Source of the DNA: Gryganskiella cystojenkinii
Lineage: Eukaryota > Mortierellomycota > Mortierellomycetes > Mortierellales > Mortierellaceae
DNA length: 54,683 bases
Assembly (NCBI GenBank): GCA_015852425.1
Contig: JAAAIG010000095.1
Coordinates: forward strand, 14,671 to 69,353
Direction of reading: 5' to 3'
This document shows, piece after piece, positions 1-10,400 of this stretch. The translations under genes were made by a program, and so were the position numbers. The notes beneath the pieces were generated by a model. That model searched no databases, was not told the DNA's origin, and saw only the letters and a program-made list of their open reading frames with translations. The number at the start of each line of letters is the position of its first letter. Within the stretch, counting starts at the first letter, position 1.

Positions 1-1205
1 GCTCTTTTAGCTTCATTCGTGGGATGAACAAAAAGTCCATGATTTACTTCCCTCTGAGCAACGGTAATGTCCGTCTGATTGTCGAGGACGGCGTCTTTGC
101 TCCCGGTGAGGATATGGCCAAGGCCATGGACGGTGTAACCGTCGACTATTTCCAAGGTTTGATGAACGACATGCTCGGTGAAGGTGCCAACTTCAAGATC
201 AAGACTACCAACTGGTTGACTTGTTTCAAGGTGAACGAACGTCGAGCCGATCATTTCATCTACCAAGAACGCGTATTCCTCGCCGGTGACGCTGCTCATA
301 TTCACTCACCCTCCGGCGGTCAGGGTCTCAACACGGGTCTTCAAGATGTACATAACCTCGCTTGGAAACTAGCCTTGGTGTTGAATAAGATCGCAAGCCC
401 AGCGCTTTTGGAGACCTATCCCTTGGAACGTGAGCCCCAAGCCGATCGCGCCATCAAAATGTCCTCGTTTTTGTTTCACCAGAGTAGAGCTCAGGGTCTG
501 GCTGCAGATATCAAGAGGTACCTTATGGTGTTCTTGGCCCCTTTTTTGAGTCTGGCCAAAAAGCTCCCGTTTTTCCAACAAGAGGTCGCCATGCTCAAGA
601 TCCGGTACGAGGAGAACAGTCTCAACCGAGCTCACGCAACAGAAGCACAGCCTACGATCGAGTACCAGCGGGTTGGTGGTCGCGCTGGTGATGGTCCTCT
701 TTTCGAATTGAGTTCTGTCCACGATGAAACATCGTCGCTTTATGTTCACCATCTTATCAAAGGCGTCGGTCGTTTCCACGTTTTGGTCTTTACCTCGGAC
801 CAACTGGCGCTGTCAACGAGCGCAGCTCAAACTGCCAAGCAACTGTCCCAGAACATCGACCAACATCTCTCGAAGTGGCGCTCTCGTTGGTGCTATACCT
901 CAACGTTGTATGATGGAGTCAAGGGTCAGGACTTGTTCAAGTCCAATATCATTACAGGATCAGTTTCGTCTTCATCGGACGATCTGGATGATTTAGCTCG
1001 CAACGACATCGGTGATGGCAAGGTATATGTGGACAAGACCAAGATTGTTCATGAACGCTATGGATGCGCCTGGAGCCACGGTCAAGGGGGTATTGTTATC
1101 GTTCGCCCAGACTCTCATATTGGTTACCGCGTAGAGGGATTCGGCGACCAGGCTTGGAGGGACGTTGATGAATACCTTGGATCCATCCTTCTAGAAACCG
1201 CATAA
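1..1205 (+). CDS. FAD-dependent aromatic monooxygenase (phenol 2-monooxygenase type), 5' end outside window
   Basis: Aromatic-ring hydroxylase of the PheA/TfdB flavoprotein family, which uses FAD and NAD(P)H to hydroxylate phenolic substrates. The visible 393 or more residues hold the second FAD motif GDAAHIHSPSGGQGLN followed by the DVHNLAWKL helix, then the thioredoxin-like C-terminal domain of phenol hydroxylases (VHERYG, IVIVRPDSHIGYR, ending SILLETA). The N-terminal GxGxxG dinucleotide fold is missing because the gene starts upstream of the window. The frame is open back to base 1, and an AG at bases 9-10 after a T-rich stretch could be a splice acceptor, so the ATG at 24 is probably internal. 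No intron is seen in the visible part. A degraded copy of its C-terminal part follows directly downstream. The substrate cannot be read from sequence. Confidence 0.85.
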   Translation, partial: SFSFIRGMNKKSMIYFPLSNGNVRLIVEDGVFAPGEDMAKAMDGVTVDYFQGLMNDMLGEGANFKIKTTNWLTCFKVNERRADHFIYQERVFLAGDAAHIHSPSGGQGLNTGLQDVHNLAWKLALVLNKIASPALLETYPLEREPQADRAIKMSSFLFHQSRAQGLAADIKRYLMVFLAPFLSLAKKLPFFQQEVAMLKIRYEENSLNRAHATEAQPTIEYQRVGGRAGDGPLFELSSVHDETSSLYVHHLIKGVGRFHVLVFTSDQLALSTSAAQTAKQLSQNIDQHLSKWRSRWCYTSTLYDGVKGQDLFKSNIITGSVSSSSDDLDDLARNDIGDGKVYVDKTKIVHERYGCAWSHGQGGIVIVRPDSHIGYRVEGFGDQAWRDVDEYLGSILLETA

Positions 1206-1223
1206 ACATATCTATGTTTTTCC

Positions 1224-1229
1224 AATAAA
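1224..1229 (+). terminator. Poly(A) signal of the monooxygenase gene
   Basis: AATAAA, about 20 nt after the stop codon, followed by an A-rich stretch. Confidence 0.5.
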
Positions 1230-1284
1230 AAAACTCGCAAATATACACAACCAACCCCATCTACCATTTCCTTTACAAAAAGAC

Positions 1285-1753
1285 TCGCCATGCCCACCAC
1301 TGGATCAAAGTCCTCTTCCTCCTCATCCTTGTCTTTACTTCCGATCGCCTGGCCGTGCCCCCATCCAAGACGAATCCCCTAACCAAACAGCTCATCAACA
1401 ACCTGGACCGTGATTTCTTTCAGTGCCGCACTCGATAACTTTCCCTCACTCTTGAACTATGGGTTTGATGATCAGGACCTCTCGAATGCTAATATCATTG
1501 CAGATTCACTTCCCTCCGATATCACGAATCTCGAGTCAATGAGCACTAAGAATATGGGAGAGGGAAAGGTCCTCGTAGACCCACTAAAAATTGTTCATGA
1601 GAGGTATGGTTACCCTTGGAGTCAAGTAGAAGGCGGCATTGTCATGATCCGACCAGACTCTCATATGGATATCATGTCAATAGCTTGGATGACCAAGTCT
1701 GGGAAGACATAGATGCATACTCGGATCAATTCTTGCGCAAAGTGGCCCTGTAG
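1285..1753 (+). pseudogene. Decayed tandem copy of the monooxygenase C-terminal part
   Basis: Three consecutive reading-frame segments align in order with the C-terminal ~160 residues of the upstream monooxygenase. The first (about 1289-1430) encodes HHWIKV and VFTSDRLAV, matching HHLIKG and VFTSDQLAL, and ends at an in-frame TAA near 1436. The second (about 1433-1664) encodes LSNANIIADS and KIVHERYGYPW, matching LFKSNIITGS and KIVHERYGCAW. The third (1667-1753) encodes DDQVWEDIDAY, matching GDQAWRDVDEY, and ends in TAG. The last frame change fits a one-base deletion after the conserved RPDSH. No FAD-binding part precedes it and the intact gene has no intron here, so this is a relic and not a spliced gene. 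Divergence is substantial, which suggests an old duplication. Confidence 0.75.
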
Positions 1754-2049
1754 TGAATAAAGTGGGAAAAAAATCATTTTAGGTCGTGCGTGTGATCTAA
1801 CAGCGTTGGCCATATCTCGAACTGGGCGCAGCCAACAAACCAAAAAGCAATGATACCTGTCCTTCCTAGGGGATGAACAAAGACGATCGTCATCGAGATA
1901 TCATGACACATTTGTTCAATTCTCGACTATTATTCTTGTGCTTTGATTTTTACTTTCTCTTTCTTTCTTTCACAACACTCTTGTACTTGAATTCAAACAC
2001 GAGCACAGCGCAGACATACAAAGCTTCTTTCACCCCCTCCTCCACAACG

Positions 2050-2778
2050 ATGCCTCACTATGAAAGTTCAGGGACAACATCTTTTGTCGACGTACCACAG
2101 CATGCGCACACCGTCAGTGAACCCTACCCAGCCTCCTCACACTCACAGTCGGATCAACATACCCAACACACCCAGCGCGAGCATCTTAGTCAACATCATG
2201 GTCAACGCGAATACCACCATCATCATAAAGACGAGCGCAGCCATGAGCATCATCACTTAATTCACCAACGCCATGAACAACACCACCATCTCCTTGAGCC
2301 GCAGAACCATCATGAAGTACCGGCTGGCGCCCTAGCCAAGAAGCTCGAATACCTGGAGACCGAGCAAACAACGACCATTATAGACAAGAAGCAACAGCCG
2401 TCTTCGGCGCGGCCACCCCCCAAAGTCATCCCGCACCACGTCAAGTCGGATCCTGACTCTAATTCAAAAGCGTCCTTGTCTTCAACGTCTCTATCTGAAC
2501 TTCAACAGCACGGCGAAGAAGTCATAACCTCGATCTTAGAGAGACTCGATAAAAACTCGCCCAACCTTTTGACTGTCCCTCAACAGGATGGATCCGTGAC
2601 AGTAATCTGGACAAACACCACAACCTCCTCAGCAACAGTCAACTCATGTCCCGATGCTGGGGCACCGCATACAGTCTCGGTGCCACAGACGACGAGAAGA
2701 ATCAACCCAGATCTTTTCAACGATCATCAGAGAAGTCTCCAACAGCACCATGGATCTGCCAACTTGCGCCATAGCTGA
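2050..2778 (+). CDS. Histidine-rich protein of unknown function
   Basis: Single open frame. The ATG at 2050 (MPHYESSGTTSF) gives 242 residues and sits in CACAACGATG after a C/T-rich leader. An earlier in-frame ATG at 1873 would add 59 mostly hydrophobic, Phe/Leu-rich residues and is less convincing. The protein is rich in His, Gln and Ser, with clusters such as HHHHKDERSHEHHH near residues 57-75, then a low-complexity Ser/Pro region. A more ordinary C-terminal part includes EEVITSILERLDKN and a short beta-like stretch (SVTVIWTNTT). No known domain is recognised. The His clusters could bind metal, but that is speculation. AATAAA follows 20 nt after the stop. Confidence 0.5.
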   Translation: MPHYESSGTTSFVDVPQHAHTVSEPYPASSHSQSDQHTQHTQREHLSQHHGQREYHHHHKDERSHEHHHLIHQRHEQHHHLLEPQNHHEVPAGALAKKLEYLETEQTTTIIDKKQQPSSARPPPKVIPHHVKSDPDSNSKASLSSTSLSELQQHGEEVITSILERLDKNSPNLLTVPQQDGSVTVIWTNTTTSSATVNSCPDAGAPHTVSVPQTTRRINPDLFNDHQRSLQQHHGSANLRHS

Positions 2779-2797
2779 AAGGCTCCAATGAGGTTCG

Positions 2798-2803
2798 AAT
2801 AAA
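2798..2803 (+). terminator. Poly(A) signal of the His-rich gene
   Basis: AATAAA 20 nt after the TGA stop, within an A-rich tract. Confidence 0.45.
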
Positions 2804-2980
2804 AAGGCAAAAACAAAACTCAGCGTTTATTTCTTGATGTCTTCCATTACAGCAACGGACCTAACGGCAGGGGACGAGTGGTTTGGTTTTAATTGCCTTG
2901 ATATTGAGAGTGTCATTGCCTCTTTGAGTTTGAATCCTTCGAATCAAAAATAAACAAAAGCAAAGAATTATCTGGAGCTA

Positions 2981-4819
2981 TTATGATAAATACCTGATGT
3001 TATCCTGAGGATAATCCTTCTTGAGCAAGTTGGCAAGAACTTTTCCTGGTCCAAGGCAGACAAAGTCGGAGACGCCCTCCCGTTCTCGCAAGTAAGTGAT
3101 ACTGTCTTGCCATTGTACCGTTCCTGTCACCTGCTGAACCAACAGGTGGGAAATATCGCCTGCGTTCAAGGTCTGCTATATAAGTAGAAGAAATACGTCG
3201 AGTCTGAGGTGATGTTCAAGAAAACATGCGAGCGACACGATACGCTTCGAATTCAAAGAGACTACTTACTGGTCGGGCGGTGACATTAGGTACGATCTTG
3301 ATAGTGGGAACTTTGAAATCAATAGTCTTCAGTGCCAACTTCATCTCCTCGGCTGCAGGTTGCATCAAGCTGCAGTGGAACGGGGCCCTAACGGTGTGAA
3401 GTGAGAAAGTCATTGTCAGATATGTTATCAAAAGATTCCTCTGAAATTTTCATTAACGACGTGGGAATGAGCAACATACGACACCGGCAAATCGACGGCA
3501 CGAGCGGCGATCTTCGAAGCCTGAAGGACTCTCGAGGCATATTGAACCCCTTCAGCGGTACCACTGATAACGACTTGGAAGGACTAAAATCAAAAATAAA
3601 GACAACACAAGGTATTAGTGCAGCCGGCAAGACCGACCAGTCGAATAGTGCGGTAAAATCGATAGTGAGTAAAAATGAGCCTAACACTGTTGATATTGGC
3701 AATCTCGGCCACTTCTTCCGTGTACAATTCGCACTGTATGGCTTCCATTGTCTTGACAAGCTCAAGGAGCTTTCCTGGTCGTACGACCAAAGCCGACATA
3801 GCCGTCATTCCCTTGTTCGTGACCGCATTGGACATGGCAAGACCCCGTAGTCTCTTATCAAGTTTGAGGCAAACAAAAAAAAAAGGAATGTTCAGTATAA
3901 GGTGATAGTGGGGGAGGAGTTGTTCGTGGGGTTGATGGTTTGGGAATACCATCCGACAATATGCAAAAGGGTGGGGTAGTGATGATTGAGACATGAGGAG
4001 ATGGGGAACGTGGATAAAATTAACTTACGACGAGCTTCACAGCATCAGCGAGAGTGACAGCTCCAGTGGCGACCAAGGCAGAGTATTCCCCCAACGAATG
4101 ACCCAACGCGAAATCGTACGACTTTTTGAAATCCAAGCCCTCCTCGTTCTCGAGGACTCGAAGCATCGCAATCGAGGTGGTGAGAATCGCCGGTTGAGCA
4201 TTTTCCGTTTTAGTGAGGTCTTCTTGTGAGCCATTGAACATGACCTGCTTCAGAGTTCCCCCCAAAGCATCATCTGCCTCGTCAACGACTCGTCGCGCCA
4301 CCTCAAAGGTCTCGTAGAGATCCCGACCCATCCCGACAAATTGTGATCCTTGACCTGTATGGGGCGAAGAAAAAATAATTGCCCGAGAAGAAAAAGGAGT
4401 GTTGAGCGGAAGGGTCCGATGGTTGCACAAGAAAACGGACAGACCAGTCAAGAAATTAAGCTCTTTTTTTGGTTGCCCCAACCAACAGTCAAAATGACCC
4501 ATCAGAAAAGGGTACATCGAGCGGAAATACCTGGGAACAAGATGGCTGTCTTTCTGTCCTGCTTGACCAACGTTGCCTGTACAACAACATGGCAAGAGCC
4601 CTCGACTAGTGGTTAGAGATGGCATCGATCGACTTTTGAACCAAGCCAAGAGGGTAACATTTTCATTACCAACGACCGACGGTCTTTGTGCGCATGTTCA
4701 GACAAAAGGTGTCGAGAAACACCTGGATCGCACGCATACAAGGCTTTAGTAAGTGGACGGGCACGCGTGCATGGCGCGATTCGCGTGAATGAGATTCGAC
4801 CCTTGACGGCTTGAAACAT
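2981..4819 (-). CDS. MCT1: Malonyl-CoA:ACP transacylase, mitochondrial (MCT1/FabD-like)
   Basis: Transfers malonyl groups from CoA to acyl carrier protein in mitochondrial type II fatty acid synthesis, the pathway that supplies lipoate. Exons in transcription order: 4819-4670, 4576-4531, 4354-4029, 3853-3686, 3583-3480, 3387-3270, 3175-2981; all phases agree, giving 368 aa, the usual family length. The N-terminus (MFQAVKGRISFTRIAPCTRA) is Arg-rich and non-acidic like a mitochondrial presequence. Motifs in order: FPGQGSQFVGMG (oxyanion-hole Gln), GHSLGEYSAL (nucleophile Ser), RLRGLAM (carboxylate-binding Arg), NINSSFQVVISG, and VSAPFHCSLM (catalytic His). It ends in QVTGTVQWQDS and a GPGKVLANLLKK helix. 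GQGSQ is split between exons 2 and 3. The donor of the intron at 3685-3584 is GTTAGG, a weak match, but the phase and the conserved motif support it. Confidence 0.9.
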
Positions 4820-5346
4820 TTTGTAGAGAGCAGGGGTACTGAAGGTAAATGGAACAATTGAATGAGGAAACAAGTAATGTGGACTTGGTGACAAAAAGTG
4901 TGTAGGTGGAAAAAGTCAGCTGCGAGAAGGAACGTAAACGAATTGAGGAGAGAAAACAGAAAATGGCATGCATGCTCGTTCTTTAGAAGGGATCGCTGCC
5001 GTGACTGCCATTTTCGCACTTGGAATACGGCAGGTGGTCATCCTGTTTCCAGCGCACTGTCTTGTTGTGAGTAATTCCGTGGTTTAATAATAGTACAGCA
5101 TACAAGCAAACTGAAGTACACGTTGAAGAGAAAAGAGAGTTGGGTTTGTTGCTAGAGGAGTTTGAGCAAGGTATCAAGCTAAGTGTGAGTGAGGTAAAGA
5201 TGAAGCAAACAAGCTCAAAGAAAAGCTATGGACATCTCAGGCAAACGAGAGACAAAAGACGAGAGGAGGTCCATCCGCCCTTCGATCTGTCGGTCCGTCG
5301 AAAGAAATCCAGTTGGAGTTGAGTTGGCATTTCTTGAACGTTTTGT
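4820..5346. other. Intergenic: MCT1 promoter side and NHP6-like 3' side
   Basis: No convincing coding frame. It must hold the MCT1 promoter and leader and the 3' UTR of the HMG-box gene. I see no clear TATA box. Confidence 0.4.
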
Positions 5347-6028
5347 TTAATCGGACTCTTCCTCTTCCTCTTCCTCCTCATCTTCATCCTCGACATTGCC
5401 TTTCTTGGCGTCATAGGCGGCCTTCTCCTTGAGGAACTTGGCCTTGTTCTTCTGGTGCTTCTCGATGTAGGGCTATAAATATAAAAAAAAGTGGTAAAAA
5501 TTGGTCAAGGGGGGAAGACAAAGGAGCCAGCAAACTGACCAATGCACCTTTCAGGAACAAACTATTCTTTCTGGGACAGGGTCGGCAACATAATAGAACA
5601 GGTAAAACAACTTACAGCCTTCTGCTCATCCGAGTAGCTTCTCCACTGCTCTCCGAGAAGACGTCCGATCTCACCTAAAAAAAAAGAGAAAGGCATTATG
5701 CCATAAAGAGACGATAAGTACAGTGCTATAACACATCCGATGACACGTAATTCGGACAGGACTTCTAGATGCCGAGATTTGTATTTAAAGTATTCGTCTT
5801 GAGGTATCCATGTCGAGTCTCGAAACAACACTTACCGAAGGAAGCCTCCTTGTTCTCGGCACGGACCTTCTCACGGAACTCGTCACAGAACAACAAGTAA
5901 GCAGAGAGGGGGTTCTTGGGGGCGTTGGGGTCCTTCTTCTGCTTGTTCTTTCTGCGCTTCTTCTTGGGCTCCTCGTTCTTGCCTCGCTTCGAGACCTTGG
6001 CGTCCTTCTTGTTGACGATCTTGGGCAT
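5347..6028 (-). CDS. NHP6/HMGB-type single HMG-box chromatin protein
   Basis: Small abundant DNA-bending protein that aids nucleosome remodelling (FACT, Pol II and Pol III transcription). Exons: 6028-5836, 5674-5616, 5472-5347, giving 125 aa. A Lys/Arg-rich basic N-terminus (residues 1-32) is followed by one HMG box (about 33-103) with [41 protein letters not shown] and [18 protein letters not shown]. The C-terminus is a short acidic tail of Glu/Asp ([13 protein letters not shown]). Yeast Nhp6 lacks this tail, whereas animal HMGB and several fungal homologues have one. Donors are GTAAGT and GTAAGT, acceptors TTTAG and ATAG. A reverse-strand TATAAAA lies 114 nt upstream of the start. Confidence 0.92.
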
Positions 6029-7705
6029 GGTTGAAAAGGTCTTGATAGACGGACGGATGTGATGGGTCGGTGGCAAAAAAAAAGAAGGAAAAGGAAAAGG
6101 AAAAGCAGACAGAGATAAAAGAGATTCATCAGTGACAATGGTTTTATATTCTCTTGGTGGCAACAAAAAAAAATAAAATAAAAAAATAAAAAACGCGCCC
6201 CTTGACTATCCTCGCTTTCCCCTCTCCACAAATCAACAACATTGAAAAAAAAACGCGTCCATCCACAAGATCAAGAGTCCGAGGAAGGGTGGTGTTGATC
6301 TTTTCGAACCACAGCCGGTTCCGCTTCTCTTACTCTCAGATCCACCCTCGCAATAAAAGAATCACGCGTCTTTCCCCAAACAAACACCACTATCCTCATT
6401 GCATCTTGACCGGCGATGGTGTTGACAATAAAGATGAGGGCAATCAGAATTGAGAAATCGCTCTCTTTTAGTCATCATCGGCACAAGGACCAACAAAAGG
6501 ATGAGGGATATAGAAAGGGCGTACGTATGTGCGAGTACGAGTGATGACCAAGAATGGCAGGGATGGAGACATGAGGAGATGGGGATGTAGATATGTGAGC
6601 GACCTTGAGCCGCTGACAGTGAGGCTGTCGCGGTTGATTTTTTTTTTTTGATTTTTGTGTATACACTGATAGACAAAACCCGTTCCCAAAGGAACAACAG
6701 CGAAGCCAGGAAAACGGCAAAAAGGACACCTGTGGGCAAAACACCAGCGGAAAATCACATAGGAATAGGACTTACTTGGGTGGAAAAGGGGAGTGGTTTG
6801 AGTGTGGAAAGGTGAGGGAGAAGAGAGTGAAAAAACAGCGGGGGGAAACAGCACTTTGGTCTGCCTTTTTGTGAGGGAGAACAGGGAGAGAGGGACAGCA
6901 AAAAAAAAGGGACACGCACGATTGGCTCTGCGGGGTGGAAACCAAACAGAGGGCAGACAGACAGAGAGACAGCGCTTCCGCTCACTCAATCTCAAATCGA
7001 GCGCAATTTGATTTCCCAGTGGAGCAGCGCAATGCGTGATCACAAACACACACTCCCTGTTCTTCCAGCCCACACTTGAACTTTGCCTCTGCCTCCCCTG
7101 CCTTGCTGCGTCCAAGATGGAGAATTGAGCACTGTTGTTTTGGGTCTTTTTTTTTCTTTTTTTTTTGCAGGGTGCTCTCGCTTGTGTCCGTCGAACGACT
7201 GTGTCAGAGCAAAAATAATCTTTCTTTCCTTCCTTCTGAAGTTCGACTGTGGGACGAATCACAGCCCAGAAAACCGCAGGGGCGAGAAAGAATCTCTTTT
7301 TTATCCCTTTCCTCCACTACTTCTGCTCTTTTTTTTCTTTTTTTTGTACTGCCACCATTATGCCTCTTTGTTTCTCTAGAAGCAACTCGCAGACTCAGCT
7401 TTTGCAAATGGAGATGTCGTCTTGTCATAGCCCACTTTATTGTTCTTCCTCACCCCTGCACCCTCAGGACGTCATTCTGACACCTGGCGCAAGGCGTCAC
7501 AGATGAATACAGCCCTAACCACGTGACTTTAATCGAAATTGCATGAAAGTGGACAAGTTTAACGCCTTCTTTATCCTTTTGCTTTCTGTCCTCAATCCGT
7601 TCAACGCCCATTGTTGCTCGCCCATTATTTGACACACTACGGAAGGACAAACGGGAAGAGAAGTCAACAGAGCCAAGAAGCGACATCCAGTTCACCCCTT
7701 TCGCA
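6029..7705. other. 1.7-kb divergent intergenic region
   Basis: Lies between the start codons of the HMG-box gene (minus) and the MFSD1-like gene (plus). It is rich in A-, T- and C/T-runs. Long open frames on the minus strand (6468-7262) are low-complexity pyrimidine translations with no family resemblance. No RNA gene or repeat recognised. Confidence 0.45.
6142..6148 (-). promoter_or_regulatory. Candidate TATA box of the HMG-box gene
   Basis: TATAAAA on the minus strand, 114 nt upstream of the ATG at 6028. The strong expression expected of NHP6-type genes is consistent with a TATA promoter. Confidence 0.4.
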
Positions 7706-10349
7706 ATGTCACGGAGTCGTGTAGACTACCAGCCATTAGAGTCTAGTCTGCAAGACACACCGCCGTACTCGCGTCATTCAGGAGACCATTCAAACGGACA
7801 AGAGTCTAGCTTAGAAGAACTTCCCAGGGACCAAAACATTCACAAAGAGTACAGTGGCAAGGAGCCACACCATGACGATCAATACGTTGACGACGAAGAA
7901 GAGGAGCATAGTCATCGCGACGGCGATAGTGAGGCTCAAGAGCTTGTACGGCCCTCCGAACGAGGAAGAGACTTCATAGATCACCATCGACCTAGTCTAG
8001 GGACTGACAACGGCGACGAGGAAGAGGAAAAGCTCAGCTCCAAGGATGCGGCAGCAGCCTGGGCTATTCGCATGCAGGCCTTTTTTTGTGCGGCTTTGCT
8101 GGGCATTTCGAGTCATTTTACTCTTCATATGACTGGACCTTTGAAGGACGTTCTTAAAGAGGTAAGAGTTGTATTATGTAGCATGAGAAAAGAGTACAGT
8201 ACAGTCGACTTTTTTTTTTTTTTTTGGCTACTCTTTGGGTTACTCATCCAAGCAGATGCTCTCCATGAGCCACTTTTTTCAATCAAAATAGAGCATGGGA
8301 ATCTCCAACACGCAGTTCTCCCTTTTACAATCCTCGTTGACGCTATTCCCGACACTTATGCCTCTGATTGGAGGTCTGTTAGTAGAGCGCTATGGAACAG
8401 GGCCGAGCTCTATTGTATTCACGACGATTGTCATTGCTGGTCAATCAATCGTTATCCTGGGCTGCTGGACACACTCTGTCAAGGTCATGATTGCCGGATA
8501 TTGTCTCTTTGGGTAAGGCCTCTTGGGTATGATTTGATTTCAGCTCTCGAGAAACTTCCATGTCACCAACGCCACCTTTTTATATTTCTTCTGTGTCACC
8601 TTCTAGTCTTGGAGCCGCTCCTATTACCATCATTCAGGAAACTATGTGGGTCCGGTACTTCAAAAAGAACGGACTGGCCCTGGTGCTGGCACTGGGACTC
8701 ACCAGCGGGAAACTGGTATGAACAACAACACTCTCTCACGCTGCAAAGAGTGTCAAGGAGCGAAATGAACAGGGTCTAAACTCAATTGCTCTTCCAGTCT
8801 GGATTCATAGCGTTGGCGACCTCGGTACCGCTGACTACCTTAGAACCCTTTGGTTTTGTTACGCCGTTCGTCGTGTCCCTGGTCATCTCATTGTTTGCCT
8901 GGTCTATGAACCTCATCTTCCTGATGCTCTTGCGAAAACCAAAGGAGGGCACAGATACCTTAACCAAGATCACGATCCTTTTGAAGGCCAAACAGACCAA
9001 TCTGGGCTGGCGCGAGGTTTATGGTTTCTCAACCATGTTCTGGACTATGCTCACAATTTCGTTCTTGGTCGGAGCCAGCTGGAACCCGTTCATGCATCAG
9101 TCAAGGTTTGTTAGCGTACAGCAGTAGGATTATTCTTGTTATTGTATTAGGGAGAAAATTCGCTTACGATTCTTATCCCCTCCCGTTTAAACCTGTTAGT
9201 AACATTGTCAAGCATCGCTACGGAATGACGGACGAACAGGCAGGATGGGAAGCTTCGGTCATCTTGGCCGTTCCCCTGCTCATATACCCTTTCCTCGGAA
9301 CGTTTATCGATCACAATGGAAAACGAGCTTGGTTGTTGCTCGTTACGGCAGGATTGCTCGTCGCCACACATCTCATTTTGTTGATACCCTTCTCGGTCGT
9401 TCCAATTCCACCGACCATCCCAATGCTCCTCTTTGCCTTCTCTCTTTCTCTGGGCACATTGTCAATCGTGACCAGCATGCCGGTCCTGACGAAACATGTA
9501 CCAACGGGACTTGGTCTTCATCGATCTATCGATAATATAGGAGCGACTCTGATAGGAACCATCTCAGGTATGCTCCAGGATTCAGCAGGAACGGACATTG
9601 AAGGCAACTCGAATACGGAGAGCTTTTTCGATCGACTCTACCACACGTTCTTCCCAGTTGAGGAAGACAAAGCCCTGCAGGAGAGTGAGGATGTTCGTCT
9701 TTTGGGCATGTTCCTAATGGTTGCGATTGTCGCCTTTGTTGCGTGTGCCGTCTTTGTTTGGGGCGATTACCATTGGACTGATGGTGAGGGCGGCAAGACT
9801 GGTCTAGTGAACGGAGTCTATGGGAAGCGGAACCAATCATCCGCCTCCAATCATCGATCAAGCAGGAGTCGCCGGCGGCACGGGACGAGAGGGAGACGAA
9901 GCCATGAGGTCCTGGAGGCTATGACTTTGGAACCGATCTTTGAGCTGCAGGATGAGCCTGATGCGGAAGAGGTCTCCATGACGGAACTTGGATCGAACAG
10001 CGCTCGTTTCCATAGTGACGCGAATCCTGCAATCGAGTTGCGAGACCAACACGGATTAAGGATACCGCAACAGGATCAAGATGAGTCTACCGATCGCCTT
10101 CAAATGCGACAAGAGAGAGCAAGAGGAGTCGACTGGAACGGAAGAAGATCCGATGCAGAAGAAAGCTCCGGTTCCGAGGAGAGTGACGGCGACAGCGACA
10201 GTGTTGAGGATCGCTATGGGGTTCAAATCGAGACGGGAGAGGATGAGATTCCGCAGTATAAAAAAGTACAGGCGCACTTTTGGATCATCTTCTGGTTGGT
10301 ATTGCTTCTCACCAGTTGGGTGGTCTTTGCTGTAGGGATGGCGAGGTAG
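7706..10349 (+). CDS. MFSD1-like major facilitator superfamily transporter
   Basis: Multi-pass MFS transporter most like MFSD1, the lysosomal dipeptide uniporter of animals; the fungal substrate is unknown. Exons: 7706-8161, 8292-8512, 8607-8715, 8798-9105, 9200-10349, giving 747 aa. Residues 1-115 are acidic and cytosolic and include YQPL (8-11), a possible Yxx-phi sorting signal. Membrane segments begin at AFFCAALLGISSHFTLHMTG. The MFS loop motif is present in degenerate form (PLIGGLLVERYGTG, later FLGTFIDHNGKRAW). A ~190-residue hydrophilic, Arg/Ser/acidic stretch follows HWTDGEGGKTG, and the protein ends with one more hydrophobic helix (FWIIFWLVLLLTSWVVFAVG). All splice phases agree. The exon 4/5 junction (HQS|SNIVKHRYG) uses donor GTTTGT and was chosen because it keeps the helix-loop sequence; it is the least certain join. 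Confidence 0.8.
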
Positions 10350-10371
10350 CGCGCATTCATCTTCAGTGTCG

Positions 10372-10400
10372 ACAACAACAACAACAACAACAGCAACAAC
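10372..10400 (+). repeat. CAA trinucleotide microsatellite
   Basis: ACAACAACAACAACAACA followed by one GCA interruption and further CAA, just after the transporter stop codon. Confidence 0.7.

Noticed and set aside
1410..1712. Independent small protein gene at the pseudogene locus
   Set aside because: The frame begins with GTG, is one of three out-of-phase pieces of a longer homologous region, and loses its true C-terminus through a one-base deletion.
6468..7262. 264-codon minus-strand open frame
   Set aside because: Low-complexity Phe/Leu/Ser/Pro translation of purine- and pyrimidine-rich intergenic DNA, with no domain or signal; it lies in a divergent promoter region.
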